The notes beneath the pieces were generated by a model, which had not been told where the DNA came from, searched no databases, and worked only from the letters and a program-made list of their open reading frames with translations. Of a stretch of 64,000 nt of DNA, positions 27,915 through 37,359 are shown piece by piece. The stretch lies in contig NZ_SUHQ01000038.1 of assembly GCF_004962245.1 (NCBI RefSeq), forward strand, positions 1-64,000. Reading direction: 5' to 3'. Position numbers and translations under genes: made by a program. How positions within the stretch are numbered: the stretch's first letter is position 1; the number at the start of each line of letters is the position of its first letter. The stretch comes from Mesorhizobium sp. (GTDB taxonomy: Bacteria > Pseudomonadota > Alphaproteobacteria > Rhizobiales > Rhizobiaceae).

Positions 27915-28747
27915 TGATCCTGGGGCAATCTTCCTCTTCCCGCATTGTCTCGCATGCTGTGCTTGTCACCGGCGCGATCATCATGGTCTTTCCGTTTCTG
28001 TGGATGATCCTTGCCTCGCTGACGCCACAGAGCGAGATCTTTGACGGCAGCCTGCTTCCAACGCCGACCCTTCACGGCGCAATCGACAATTACGGCACTG
28101 CGCTCTCGGCAATTCCGCTGCTTCGGTTCATGGCAAATGGCTTTGTCGTGTGTCTGGCAATTCTTGTGTTGCAGATCGCGATCGCCATCCCATGCGGCTA
28201 TGCGCTGGCCAAGCTGTCCTTCCCGGGCCGCCCTATTCTGCTTGTCGGCGTCCTGCTCGGCCTTCTGGTGCCGGTGCAGATACCAACCATCCCGATCTAC
28301 ATAGCCCTCGCAAAATCCGGACTGCTCGACAGCTATGCCGCTCTGGTTCTGCCCTGGATCATTTCGGTGTTTGCCATCTTCCTGTTCCGGCAGTTCTTCG
28401 TGACCTTTCCCGATGAGGTGCTCGACGCGGCGCGGCTCGACGGTTTCAGCGAGCTATCGATCGCCTGGCGGATCATGCTGCCAGCAGCTTGGCCGGCCGT
28501 CGTCTCCTTCTCGATCTTCTCTATCGTGGCCCATTGGAACGATCTTTATTGGCCAATGGTGGTGATAACCAATCCCGACATGATGACGGCTTCGCTCGGC
28601 ATTGCCTATTTCCGGCAGGCCGGCGAGGGCGCCGGAAATGTCGGTGCGCTGATGGCGGGGGGCGTTCTCGTAACTGCTCCCTTGGTCTCTTTTTTCCTTC
28701 TCATGCAGAAACACTTCATCCGAGGTCTGGTGCTCGGCCGACACTAG
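27914..28747 (+). CDS. Sugar ABC transporter permease (UgpE type)
   Basis: ATG 27914 overlaps the stop of the previous gene; a GTG at 27911 is an alternative. 277 residues, six spans, EAA motif DEVLDAARLDGFSELSIAW then IMLPAAWPA, where E-A-A is read as D-A-A. It pairs with the preceding permease. Confidence 0.9.
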   Translation: MILGQSSSSRIVSHAVLVTGAIIMVFPFLWMILASLTPQSEIFDGSLLPTPTLHGAIDNYGTALSAIPLLRFMANGFVVCLAILVLQIAIAIPCGYALAKLSFPGRPILLVGVLLGLLVPVQIPTIPIYIALAKSGLLDSYAALVLPWIISVFAIFLFRQFFVTFPDEVLDAARLDGFSELSIAWRIMLPAAWPAVVSFSIFSIVAHWNDLYWPMVVITNPDMMTASLGIAYFRQAGEGAGNVGALMAGGVLVTAPLVSFFLLMQKHFIRGLVLGRH

Positions 28748-28790
28748 CTCCGTCTCTAAAAACCCCCATCTCAAAACTCAGGAGAGCAAT

Positions 28791-30041
28791 GTGAAAACAG
28801 TTGCAATGATCCTTGCTGCCGGTGTCGCAGCGGCAGCCATGCCAGCGCAAGCCGAGACGAAACTCAATGTCTATTACGCCTGGCCCGAACACGAAGTGAT
28901 CCACAAGCCGATTGCAGACCGCTTCATGGCGGACCACCCGGAAATCAAGATCAGCTTCCGCGCTGCTGCGCCGAGTTATGACGAAGCTGTCCAGACGTTG
29001 ATTCGTCAGAGCATGGCAGGCGAGTTGCCGGACGTTCACTATGTCGGCTTTAACGTGCTCCGTCCGCTCGTCACGCGCGGGCTCGTAAAGCCCATCGACG
29101 ATCTCGTTGCCGCCGATCACCTGGCCGATAAGGGCTACACGGAACAAATCCTGTCTCTGGCAAGAATCGAGGGCCATCTGTACGGACTTCCCTTCGCCAT
29201 GTCGACGCCGGTCGTTTATTACAATGCCGATCTCGTGAAGCAGGCGGGCGGCGACCCCGACAAGGTTCCGACCGATTGGGACAGCTTCGTCGCACTGGCC
29301 GGCAAGGTCGGCGCGCTCGGCAATGGAACGTCCGGCATGTATTACCAGCTCGGCTCGGACGACTGGGCCACGCAGAACCTGGTACGCAACTTCGGCGGCC
29401 AGATGATGAACGACAAGGAGAGCGACATCGCTTTTGACGGTCCTGCAGGCCAGGCTGCCGTCAAGCTGTTCAAGCGGTTCCACACCGACGGCGCTCAGCC
29501 GGCGATCGACTCCCATGCCGCCCGGCAGCTCTTCACCTCTGGCAAGCTCGGCTTCTTCTTCGCCTCTGCCGGCAGTGTGAGCGGTTTCGAAGGTGAAATT
29601 GGAGATCGGTTCAAGCTCCGCACAGCCAAGCAGCCGCTCGGCGCTGAAGATGCGACGATGCCGACGGGCGGCATGGTTGCGATAATCCTTACCGACGATC
29701 CCGCCAAGCGCGCCGCCGCCTGGGACTACGTCAAGTTCACCACAAGTCCTGAAGGCCAGAGCATTGTCGTGCCGAATACTGGTTATATGCCGACCAACAC
29801 GCTTGCCCTCGACAAGGATCATCTCGCCGGCTTCTACGATAAGCACCCGAACTGGTACACCAGCGTGCTTCAGACGCCCCGCGCCCGCCCGTGGTTCTCC
29901 TGGCCTGGTGATAACGGCGTGCAGATCGGGGAGGTCCTCCGCGACGAGATGACGGCTATTGCGCTTGGATCCAAGGAACCGGAAGCCGCTCTCGCAGACA
30001 TGGTGTCCGAGGTTCGCGCACTCCTGCCGAAAACGAACTGA
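28791..30041 (+). CDS. Sugar ABC transporter substrate-binding protein (UgpB-like)
   Basis: GTG start at 28791, preceded by CAGGAGAGCAAT. 416 residues with Sec signal (cleavage after MPAQA). Mature part begins ETKLNVYYAWPEHEVIHK. Family 1 features include DVHYVGFNVLRPLVTRGLV, GLPFAMSTPVVYYNADLVKQ and FTTSPEGQSI. It resembles glycerol-3-phosphate-type binding proteins in layout, and the phosphodiesterase downstream suits a phosphodiester ligand, but the ligand cannot be read from the sequence. Confidence 0.9.
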   Translation: MKTVAMILAAGVAAAAMPAQAETKLNVYYAWPEHEVIHKPIADRFMADHPEIKISFRAAAPSYDEAVQTLIRQSMAGELPDVHYVGFNVLRPLVTRGLVKPIDDLVAADHLADKGYTEQILSLARIEGHLYGLPFAMSTPVVYYNADLVKQAGGDPDKVPTDWDSFVALAGKVGALGNGTSGMYYQLGSDDWATQNLVRNFGGQMMNDKESDIAFDGPAGQAAVKLFKRFHTDGAQPAIDSHAARQLFTSGKLGFFFASAGSVSGFEGEIGDRFKLRTAKQPLGAEDATMPTGGMVAIILTDDPAKRAAAWDYVKFTTSPEGQSIVVPNTGYMPTNTLALDKDHLAGFYDKHPNWYTSVLQTPRARPWFSWPGDNGVQIGEVLRDEMTAIALGSKEPEAALADMVSEVRALLPKTN

Positions 30042-30102
30042 TCGCCTCGTCCGAGACGCTGCACGCTCCTGTGCGGCATCCCTCCCTTTTTCGGGATTAT
30101 CC

Positions 30103-30912
30103 ATGAAACTCATTCATCTGACCGACCCCCATCTTGTGCCGTTAGGCGCCATGCTCTTCGGCTTCGATCCTGCCCAACGGCTTCGCAAGACCATTGAGCG
30201 CATCAACCGCGATCACGCCGACGCCGAGCTTTGCGTCGTGACTGGCGATCTCACTGACGAGGGAGATTTCGCTTCCTATGTCCTACTTCGCGAGGTGCTG
30301 CAGGAACTGCGCGTGCCCGCCCGCCTTCTGCTCGGCAATCACGACAGCCGCGAGAATTTTGTTCGGGCGTTTCCTGGAGAGCCGCGCGATGAGAACGGCT
30401 TTATCCAGTCGGTTCACGACGGATCTGCCGGGCGCCTCATTTTTCTCGACACATTGGTGGAAGGTTTCGGTCATGGCTCCTTGGACGATGGTCGGCTCGA
30501 GTGGCTGCTGGCCCGGGTGGCCGAGGCGTCGGATGTGCGGGCCTACCTCTTCGTCCATCATCCGCTGCAGCCGATCGGCCTGCCGCATTTCGAACCCTGG
30601 AGCACCGAGAATTGGCGCCCGATCATGCAGGCGATTGTCAGCGCCGGCAATGTGCGGCACATTTTCCACGGCCATGTGCATGTCGATGTTGGCGGCACCT
30701 GGAGCGGCATCCCTTTCAGTGCAAACCGCGGCGTGGCGCATCAGATCATTCCACATTTCACGCGGAGAGACGCGGACTTCGTCGAGGATGCGCCCGCTTT
30801 TGACATCGCGATAATCGACGTTGATGGGGTCCTGGTGCATCGCTTCGAAGTTAGCGACCGACATGTGGTCGAGGTCTCCGCAGAAGGTTGGGTTCCCGAG
30901 GGCATGCAATGA
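30103..30912 (+). CDS. Metallophosphoesterase, cyclic nucleotide/glycerophosphodiester type (first copy)
   Basis: ATG 30103 is chosen because the protein then begins with the first metal motif, MKLIHLTDPHL (Asp8, His10). Other calcineurin-like ligands: VTGDLTDEG (Asp49), LLGNHDSRE (Asn79, His80), VHHPLQPIG and HIFHGHVHVD. 269 residues, the layout of class III phosphodiesterases such as GpdQ and CpdA. No signal peptide: a cytoplasmic enzyme for an imported phosphodiester. Stop overlaps the HAD phosphatase start (ATGA). Confidence 0.9.
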   Translation: MKLIHLTDPHLVPLGAMLFGFDPAQRLRKTIERINRDHADAELCVVTGDLTDEGDFASYVLLREVLQELRVPARLLLGNHDSRENFVRAFPGEPRDENGFIQSVHDGSAGRLIFLDTLVEGFGHGSLDDGRLEWLLARVAEASDVRAYLFVHHPLQPIGLPHFEPWSTENWRPIMQAIVSAGNVRHIFHGHVHVDVGGTWSGIPFSANRGVAHQIIPHFTRRDADFVEDAPAFDIAIIDVDGVLVHRFEVSDRHVVEVSAEGWVPEGMQ

Positions 30913-31640
30913 ATCAACAGGCCTCTTATGAACTGGTCATCTTCGATTGCGACGGCGTTCTGATCGATAGCGAGACGCTGGCAAGTCGAATCGATGCCGA
31001 AGAACTTACCCGCATTGGCTATCCCATGTCGTATTCTGATGTGATTCTGCGGTTTACCGGCCTTTCCTCAGCCACCATGCGGAAAATGATCGAAGAAGAC
31101 TGGGGCCGCCCTCTACCCAGCGACTTCGACGTCATCGTGCAATCCCGGATAAAGGAAAGCTACCAGACGGAACTGCAAGCGATCAGCGGCATTGACCAAC
31201 TCCTGCATCAGTTGCGATTGCCGCGCTGCGTCGCATCGAGCAGCGCCCCCGACAAGCTGCGGCTTGGTCTTGAACTGACGGAACTTTGGGCATACTTCCA
31301 TCCCCACGTGTTCAGCTCCGCCATGGTAAAGGCCGGTAAGCCTGCACCGGACCTCTTCCTGTTCGCTGCCGCCCAGATGGGCACTAAGGCAGCGCGCTGC
31401 GTCGTTGTCGAGGACAGCATTGCAGGCGTTCGAGCCGGTGTGGCCGCGGGGATGATGGTGATCGGTTTCACCGCGGGCGGCCACTGCCACGACGACCACG
31501 GTCAACGATTGCTGTCAGCCGGCGCTGCGGTGGTCGCGCGATCAGCCGAAGAACTTAGCGTCCTGCTGATGACGAGCGAAGTCCAGCCCAATACAAAATG
31601 GCAGGAGGCGGACCCGGTGGCAGCAGGTGCCGTAAGGTGA
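30909..31640 (+). CDS. HAD-family sugar-phosphate phosphatase (first copy)
   Basis: ATG 30909 overlaps the preceding stop. 243 residues. Motif I FDCDGVLIDSE (nucleophile and acid Asp), motif II VASSSAPDKL, motif III Lys in VKAGKPAPDLF, motif IV VVVEDSIAGVRAG: a beta-phosphoglucomutase-like phosphatase of subgroup I. It would remove phosphate from the monoester made by the phosphodiesterase. Diester cleavage followed by monoester cleavage is the same logic as AccF and AccG in agrocinopine use. Confidence 0.9.
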   Translation: MNQQASYELVIFDCDGVLIDSETLASRIDAEELTRIGYPMSYSDVILRFTGLSSATMRKMIEEDWGRPLPSDFDVIVQSRIKESYQTELQAISGIDQLLHQLRLPRCVASSSAPDKLRLGLELTELWAYFHPHVFSSAMVKAGKPAPDLFLFAAAQMGTKAARCVVVEDSIAGVRAGVAAGMMVIGFTAGGHCHDDHGQRLLSAGAAVVARSAEELSVLLMTSEVQPNTKWQEADPVAAGAVR

Positions 31641-32217
31641 ACTGCAGCAGCTTCCCATCCACTCAACCCCACAAAAATGTCTTCCTATACCGACTGTCCC
31701 GGCGATTCCGTCCACTTGACATAAATCCGAACAAAGCTCCCTTGCATTCGATATCGGCGAAGTCTGACAGGCGGATGCGGCATGGGGCGGGCGCGCGCAA
31801 GCGACACTCAACGGTGTTCGACCGAGCTGCTCACAAATCACAATTGAGGGTCAAGAAGGAGCATTCGTGTCTGCGTGGGGGAACTCACCGGAGCTCGAAG
31901 CACAGGCCCGTGGCACCGTTTCGATGATGGACGAGTTACTTCATGATCAACCGAAAGCGATAGCGACCGAGGTCCCTTATGCGGCCCGAGCATTTACAAC
32001 TCGCGACATTTATTGGCCGTTCGTCGGTCAACTGTTTGCTTGGAATCGAACACCTCGATCCGGGCGGCAGAGAGGGTCGACCCCTCACTGCTCACGGTTC
32101 GCTGTCAGACGCCTGGAATAGATGGTCACCACAACGACGGCAATCAAGTGGCCTGACGCAGCAGCGGTCTCTTGTCCCACTTCCTCCCAGGGTCGGGCCC
32201 AATCTGAGTGTGGAGCA
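31641..32217. other. Gap with a truncated 5' gene end (GTG 31867)
   Basis: A good ribosome site (AAGAAGGAGC) precedes GTG 31867, which begins MSAWGNSPELEAQARGTVSM and stays protein-like through RAFTTRDIYWPFVGQLFA before the residues become GC-rich noise; the frame stops at 32121. This looks like the first 55-60 codons of a lost gene. I do not recognise it. The rest of the stretch holds nothing clear. Confidence 0.4.
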
Positions 32218-33000
32218 ATGCAGAAAATCATTCATATCACGGATCCTCATTTTGTTGCCCCTGGCAAGACGCTTTACGGCATCGATCCGGCGCAGAGATT
32301 GCGCGACACCTTGGACCATGTCTCGCGCGTACACGCAGATGCCAAGCTCATCCTTATTACCGGCGATCTTGCTGATACAGGCGATCCAGCCGCTTACGCA
32401 CTCTTGCGCGAGATCTTGTCGGAGGTCCGGCTCCCGGTCCATTTGACGATCGGCAACCACGATGACCGCGGCGCATTTCGAGGCGTATTCGGCGGGGAAG
32501 GATTCGTTCAGGCGGCTGTCGACTTGCACGACTGGCTCGTCGTCTTGCTCGACACAAAGGACGACATCAGCCATTTCGGTTGTCTTGACGGTGGCCGGTT
32601 TGAATGGCTGCAGGACCAGCTTTTCCGTGCCGCCGGCCGACCAGTCGTGGTTGCTATGCACCATACGCCGGCGGATTTGCATGTGCCTTGTTTTAAGACG
32701 AGCGATATGAAGGAGTCCGATCGGCTCCTTTCCATCCTTCGGAAAAACGCATCGGTCCGCCACATGCTCTTTGGTCACCGGCATGTTGCTGCAGCAGGCA
32801 GTTTGTCGGGCATATCGTTTACTGCCAGCCGTGGCACGGCGCAGCATATCGTTCTGGACTGGGAACAATATGGCAAGCCCATATTTGTGGCGGCTGCGCC
32901 ATCATACGATGTCGTCATGTTGGACGGATCGGATGTCGTTGTCCATCGTCACGAGGGACTTGATCAGCTGCCTGTCATTCGTCCCGGTGATCCGAAATGA
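32218..33000 (+). CDS. Metallophosphoesterase, second copy
   Basis: ATG 32218 (MQKIIHITDPHFVAPGKTL), 260 residues. Metal ligands: TDPHF, ITGDLADTG, TIGNHDDRG, MHHTPADLH and MLFGHRHVAA. It aligns along its length with the copy at 30103 (for example GIDPAQRLRDTLDHVSRVH against GFDPAQRLRKTIERINRDH), so the two are paralogues that have drifted far. In the last motif GHVHVD has become GHRHVA, so substrate preference may differ. Stop overlaps the next start. Confidence 0.9.
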   Translation: MQKIIHITDPHFVAPGKTLYGIDPAQRLRDTLDHVSRVHADAKLILITGDLADTGDPAAYALLREILSEVRLPVHLTIGNHDDRGAFRGVFGGEGFVQAAVDLHDWLVVLLDTKDDISHFGCLDGGRFEWLQDQLFRAAGRPVVVAMHHTPADLHVPCFKTSDMKESDRLLSILRKNASVRHMLFGHRHVAAAGSLSGISFTASRGTAQHIVLDWEQYGKPIFVAAAPSYDVVMLDGSDVVVHRHEGLDQLPVIRPGDPK

Positions 33001-33692
33001 TGGCTTCACCATCGATCAAAACGTCCGATCGGTCGCGGCCTCGACTGATCATCTTCGATTTTGACGGCACCCTTGCGGAGACGGAAATCGTAGCATCGGA
33101 GGTGATTTCGGCAAAACTTGCCGCGGAAGGTTTCCAGGTGCATCCAGATGAAATAACGGCAACGCTCTCCGGTGTTGAGCGAGACGATCAACAACGGCAT
33201 CTGGAAAGACTTGTCGGTGTAAGCCTGCCGAAGAACTTCATGGAAACGGCCGCGGCTGAGATCCAGCTGGCCGCCTCTGGGATCCTGTCGGCGACACCTG
33301 GCGCGGTTGAACTGCTCCAGTGGCTTTCCATTCCCTTTTGTGTCGCATCGAACACATCTCGTTTCGAACTCATCCACCGCATGAGAGCCGCCAATCTCTT
33401 GGGGCTTGTAGGCTCACGGTTCTTCTCCTCCGATGACATCGGTGTCCGGAAGCCTGACCCTTCTGTGCTGCTATTGGCGGCGGAAATCATGGGCGTGTCT
33501 GCCAGAGAGTGCCTTGTCATTGAGGACAGCGTCATCGGTCTTAGTGCCGCGCGAAATGCAAATATGCGCTACTGCGCATTCGGGGGCGCCCGCCACCATA
33601 CGAGTCGACTGAGGAATGACCTCCGGACCTTTGAGCCGGAGGCATTGTTGCTGAACTTGGCGGAACTTAAAGGTTTGCTTTGCCCAATGTAG
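32997..33692 (+). CDS. HAD-family phosphatase, second copy
   Basis: ATG 32997 overlaps the preceding stop (ATGA). 231 residues. Motif I LIIFDFDGTLAETE, motif II CVASNTSRFE, motif III Lys in VRKPDPSVL, motif IV LVIEDSVIGLSAA. It is the paralogue of the gene at 30909, keeping the same order and overlap with its phosphodiesterase partner, so the pair was duplicated as a unit. Confidence 0.9.
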   Translation: MMASPSIKTSDRSRPRLIIFDFDGTLAETEIVASEVISAKLAAEGFQVHPDEITATLSGVERDDQQRHLERLVGVSLPKNFMETAAAEIQLAASGILSATPGAVELLQWLSIPFCVASNTSRFELIHRMRAANLLGLVGSRFFSSDDIGVRKPDPSVLLLAAEIMGVSARECLVIEDSVIGLSAARNANMRYCAFGGARHHTSRLRNDLRTFEPEALLLNLAELKGLLCPM

Positions 33693-33863
33693 AAAGAGGG
33701 CAGCGGCGTGGACGGTCCGCCCGCGCCTGCATCCGGAACACCATACCCCGGCGGGCAGTGCAATGGCGGACAGGTCATCAAGCTTGGTGCGGGATGCGGT
33801 ATGCGGTCTGGTCGCCAGCGGGCCTAGCTCACAATCCAGAATCGCGCATTTTGTTGCCTAAAA

Positions 33864-33880
33864 CCCCGAGCTTCTTGGGG
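33864..33880. terminator. Small hairpin after second phosphatase gene
   Basis: CCCCGAG and CTTGGGG form a 7-bp stem (one G-T pair) with a CTT loop. It is preceded by AAAA, which makes a T-run on the minus strand, so it may end transcription from the right. Weak evidence. Confidence 0.3.
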
Positions 33881-33906
33881 ACTTATCTATCTCCAAACTC
33901 GTAAGT

Positions 33907-34530
33907 CAAACAAACAGCGGAGAAGCGTCGGTTTTGCGTTTTTGCCGTACTCTTGGCCTCTCTGGGTTTCGCGAGTTCAGGGTGGCGTTACCGGGGAGAT
34001 TGAGCGCGATAAAGCCCGGCGACTGACACAGCACCTCGCCACTGAACTCGCATGTAAGACCGGAAATTGCGAACCTGAGCGCGGCCTTCCTACATTCGGT
34101 TGAGGCCTCAGCTCGCCTTCTCGACTACGCCCAGATCGAGCGCCTGACGGAGCGACTACAGAGTGCTACGCGTGTCGAAGCTCTTGGTATGGGCGTCTCC
34201 GCAATCTGCGCAGAGCTACTGTCACAGCCGCCTGATCTGGCTGGGGACCCCGGATTGTGAACATCGCTCGCGGTCTGGCTCATGGGCTGGACGCTTCGGC
34301 TTATGCTATCGGCATCTCCTATGAAAGATATGAGCGAGAGGCCGTCGCCTTTCTCAGAACTGGCCGCGACCGAGGAGCGCATACGCTTGCAATAACGACG
34401 CGTGACAAATCGCCAGTCTCTGGGGTGGCGCATGAGGTGCTCCTACTCAGCTCCGGCGCGGGCCCTGGCCGAACCTGGACCGGCAACGCTTATGCCTTCA
34501 ATGGCTCTTCTGAGTGAGTGCATCGCCGAG
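33907..34530 (+). pseudogene. RpiR-family regulator, decayed (third)
   Basis: Codons read SGEASVLRFCRTLGLSGFRE, the HTH core, with the N-terminus missing. After two or more shifts come SARLLDYAQIERLTERLQS, VEALGMGVSAICAELLSQP and, after another shift near 34250, GLDASAYAIGISYERYERE and HTLAITTRDKSPVSGVAHE of the SIS domain. Several frameshifts and a missing start make it a pseudogene. It lies downstream of the duplicated phosphatase pair, as the second RpiR gene lies beside the first operon. Confidence 0.8.
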
Positions 34531-34768
34531 TGTCTGAAGGGGCACAGAAATCCCAATGCCTCGCGAACCAAAGCATAGCTGTGCGAACGCTTGGTAAGAT
34601 CTCTGTTGGTGCCAACACCGCCTTCAGCGAAGCCTTCCTTTCGCTCTTCAGATCGCCAAGTGTAGTTTTAGTCGAAGCCGGGCCTCTCCGAGGGCAATGA
34701 CAAGAGATGCCACCCCGGGAAGTTCCGTCAGAACGGTCGCTCCGTTAGTGACGACGGCCGTCGTGCGG

Positions 34769-34890
34769 CGACCACCGAAGTATGGTCTACGAACAAAGCG
34801 AGGGCCAAGCGCAAACTGGTGAAACGACAGATGTACGGCCGCGGCAAGTTGGATCTGCTAAGGGCCGTTAGTCGGCGCTGTAAAGAAATG
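34769..34890 (+). mobile_element. ISL3-family transposase C-terminal remnant
   Basis: About 36 codons read KRKLVKRQMYGRGKLDLLRA, the conserved KxxKRxMYGRxxxxLLRA end of ISL3 transposases. Nothing before it matches, so this is only the tail of a lost element. Confidence 0.6.
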
Positions 34891-35074
34891 TCACCGAGAG
34901 TGGGTCAAAGCCCCCGTGGTAAGCGCTCGCCGGGCGGAACTGGTCAGGGTTGCGCAGTCCGCTAGTCTAGCGTGGCGAAGCGACGAGCGCAGGAAATGGT
35001 TTGCGCGCAGCTCAGGTGCGTCGAGCGCCTAACGCCTCCTAGATCTTTCCGCGTCCGGTCCTCTGAGGCTTCCC

Positions 35075-36416
35075 GGTAGTGTGCTGAGAGTTCTGCAAAT
35101 TCGCTGAGAGGGGGCGGTCATGGCAGGCTGGTGATGTTCAACGTCACCTGATTCCCGCGAAGGAACGCCACCATGACCCAAGACTGAAAGTAAGACCGCC
35201 AGCGCCGCCGTCAAAGACATTCTGCTTTCGGACCCGCAAGGTCTGCACGAAGTGATCCGGGCGGTGATGCAGGAGGTGCTCGAGGCCGAGATGGACGAGG
35301 CTCTGGGTGCTTCGAAAGGCGAGCGCACACCGGAGCGGCTCGGCTATCGCTCGGGTTATTATGGCCGCACTCTTGTCACCCGTGTCGGCAAGCTTGAGCT
35401 GCGAGTTCCGCAGGACCGGGCCCGCCGCTTCTCCACCGAGCTTTTCGAGCGTTACCAGCGTTCGGAGCGGGCCTTGGTGGCCACGCTTGCGGAGATGTAT
35501 GTGCAGGGCGTGTCGACCCGCAAGGTCAAGGCGATAACGGAAGAGCTGTGCGGCCATGCCTTCTCGGCCTCGTCCATCTCGGCCATCAACAAACGCCTGG
35601 ACGAGAGCCTGAAAGCGTTTGCCGAGCGCCCGCTTCAAGAGCCTTTTGCCTACCTCATCCTCGATGCTCGCTACGAGAAGGTGCGCGAGGCCGGCATCGT
35701 CATGAGCCAGGCGGTGCTGATCGCTGTCGGCATAGACTGGGACGGCCGGCGTCAGATCCTGGCCGTGGAGATGGCCAATCGTGAGAGCCGCTCGGCCTGG
35801 AGGGACTTTCTCGTTGGCTTGAAGGCGCGCGGCCTCAAGGGCGTCGAGCTGGTCGTGTCAGACGATCATGCCGGCCTGGTCGCGGCGATCGGCGAGGTGA
35901 TCCCGGAAGCGGCATGGCAGCGCTGCTACGTGCACTTCCTCAGGAACGCGCTCGATCACCTGCCGAGAAAGCATGGCGACGATTGCCTGCAGGAACTGCG
36001 CTGGCTCTACGACCGGCGCGATCTCGCCGAGGCCAAGGCCGATCTCGCCGCATGGCTTTCCAAATGGTCGGCCCGCTACCCACGACTGACGACATGGGTG
36101 GAGGAGACCATCGAGTACACGCTGACCTTCTTTCGTCTGCCACGCCAGCACCACAAGCATCTCAAGAGCACCAACATGCTTGAACGGCTCAACGAGGAAA
36201 TCCGGCGCCGCACCTATATCGTGCGCATCTTTCCAAACTCACAGAGCTGCCTACGCCTCGTCAGGGCGCTGGCCGTCGAAACCAACGAAAACTGGATGGA
36301 GGCCAACCGCTACATCAACATGGACGACCTGCGCGAGCACAAGAAGCTCACTCTGCGCCAAGCCGCATGACCAGCACCATGGCCGCCCCTTTTTGCAGAA
36401 CTTGACGCACACAACC
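35075..36416 (+). mobile_element. IS256-family insertion sequence, near complete
   Basis: The ends form imperfect inverted repeats: GGTAGTGTGC...GTTCTGCAAA near 35075-35100 and its complement (TTTGCAGAAC...GCACAC then AACC) at 36393-36416. Inside lies one transposase gene. No target-site duplication was verified. The size of about 1.34 kb is normal for the family. Confidence 0.75.
35173..36370 (+). CDS. IS256-family transposase (possible early frameshift)
   Basis: From GTG 35252 the frame gives 372 residues: MDEALGASKGERTPERLGYR, then LILDARYEKVREAGIVMSQA with the first catalytic Asp, VELVVSDDHAGLVAAIGEV with the second, and WLERLNEEIRRRT-like residues (NMLERLNEEIRRRTYIVRI) with the catalytic Glu. 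The natural start looks like ATG 35173, but that frame hits a TGA after four codons; the coding frame is open from about 35180, one base out of register. The protein may still be made from an internal start, but activity is uncertain. Confidence 0.85.
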
Positions 36417-36637
36417 GGCTTCCGCATCCGAGCGCCGCGGCTGGCCATGGTCACACCTCATACGCATGGTGTATGCAGCTGAGGCGGCGCGCGGTGCATG
36501 CGTCATGTCCGGATGTCGAGAAATAGCACGCCGCAGAAACTCAAATTCTGCTAATCGAACGTTCAAAGGACGTCGAAAAAAGGGGAAGCGTAGAGATGTG
36601 GTTCTGCAAAAATGCGGCCCAATGTCGTCGGACAGAA

Positions 36638-37315
36638 ATGCCCAGTTTGGCTATTGAAGCCAAGAAGAACGCAAAAGCCGATGCAGCCTACGACGCGGTA
36701 CTTCAATTGCTCTACAGCAAATCCCACATGCCGGGGCAGCATCTCAGCGATAAAGAGCTAGCGTCCGACCTCAACATCGGCCGGACTCCTATACGCGAAG
36801 CACTTATCCGACTTGCAGCGGAAGGGAAGATCGTGTCCTTTCCTCAAAGGGGCTACTTTACGAGACCTCTGGTCGAGTGGGTTCTATTGGACTCGTATGT
36901 GGTGGCGCGCGAAACACTTACCTTCGCCCTAACTCGTACACGGACTCACCCTCTCGACCGAACCGCCCCCTCTGGTGAGTTATCTCCAACGGAGCTCGCT
37001 CTTCGAGCGGAAGAAATATTCACTGACATAGCTCTGGGGGCATGTAATTGCGAAATCTGCCATATCATCGACAAGTTCTGTTTCTGCTCTCATGCCCTTC
37101 GCATGGAAATAACCGCGTCTGAGCTTTCCCCGGCTTTTCGAACCAGTCTTGCAAGGCTAACTGACGCAATGCCTCAGCTCGGCAAGACTACGAGCGCAGT
37201 GGCATCCGCATTGACTAACCACCTTGATGTAGAACAGCGCGCAGTGTCGCGCGCTTTGCAAAATATGAGCAGGAGACAGCTGGCAAACTTCACGTTTACA
37301 AAGAAGTATTGGTGA
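36638..37315 (+). CDS. GntR-family transcriptional regulator with cysteine-rich segment
   Basis: ATG 36638 gives 225 residues; ATG 36596, preceded by AAAGGGGAAG, adds 14. Residues 15-80 hold a GntR winged helix: HLSDKELASDLNIGRTPIRE and ALIRLAAEGKIVSFPQRGYF. The C-terminal effector part is helical but atypical and contains CNCEICHIIDKFCFC, five cysteines in 15 residues, which could bind metal or sense redox state. It lies 1 kb upstream of the biosynthetic operon in the same direction and is a candidate regulator of it. Confidence 0.8.
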   Translation: MPSLAIEAKKNAKADAAYDAVLQLLYSKSHMPGQHLSDKELASDLNIGRTPIREALIRLAAEGKIVSFPQRGYFTRPLVEWVLLDSYVVARETLTFALTRTRTHPLDRTAPSGELSPTELALRAEEIFTDIALGACNCEICHIIDKFCFCSHALRMEITASELSPAFRTSLARLTDAMPQLGKTTSAVASALTNHLDVEQRAVSRALQNMSRRQLANFTFTKKYW

Positions 37316-37359
37316 GCGATTTTCGCCGACATCAGCCGAGTAGCTGAGCCATTCGGCTT

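Noticed and set aside
28716..30113. 465-codon open frame on the minus strand
   Set aside because: It is the mirror of the substrate-binding protein gene at 28791-30041, which has a signal peptide, ribosome site and family motifs. The antisense product resembles nothing.
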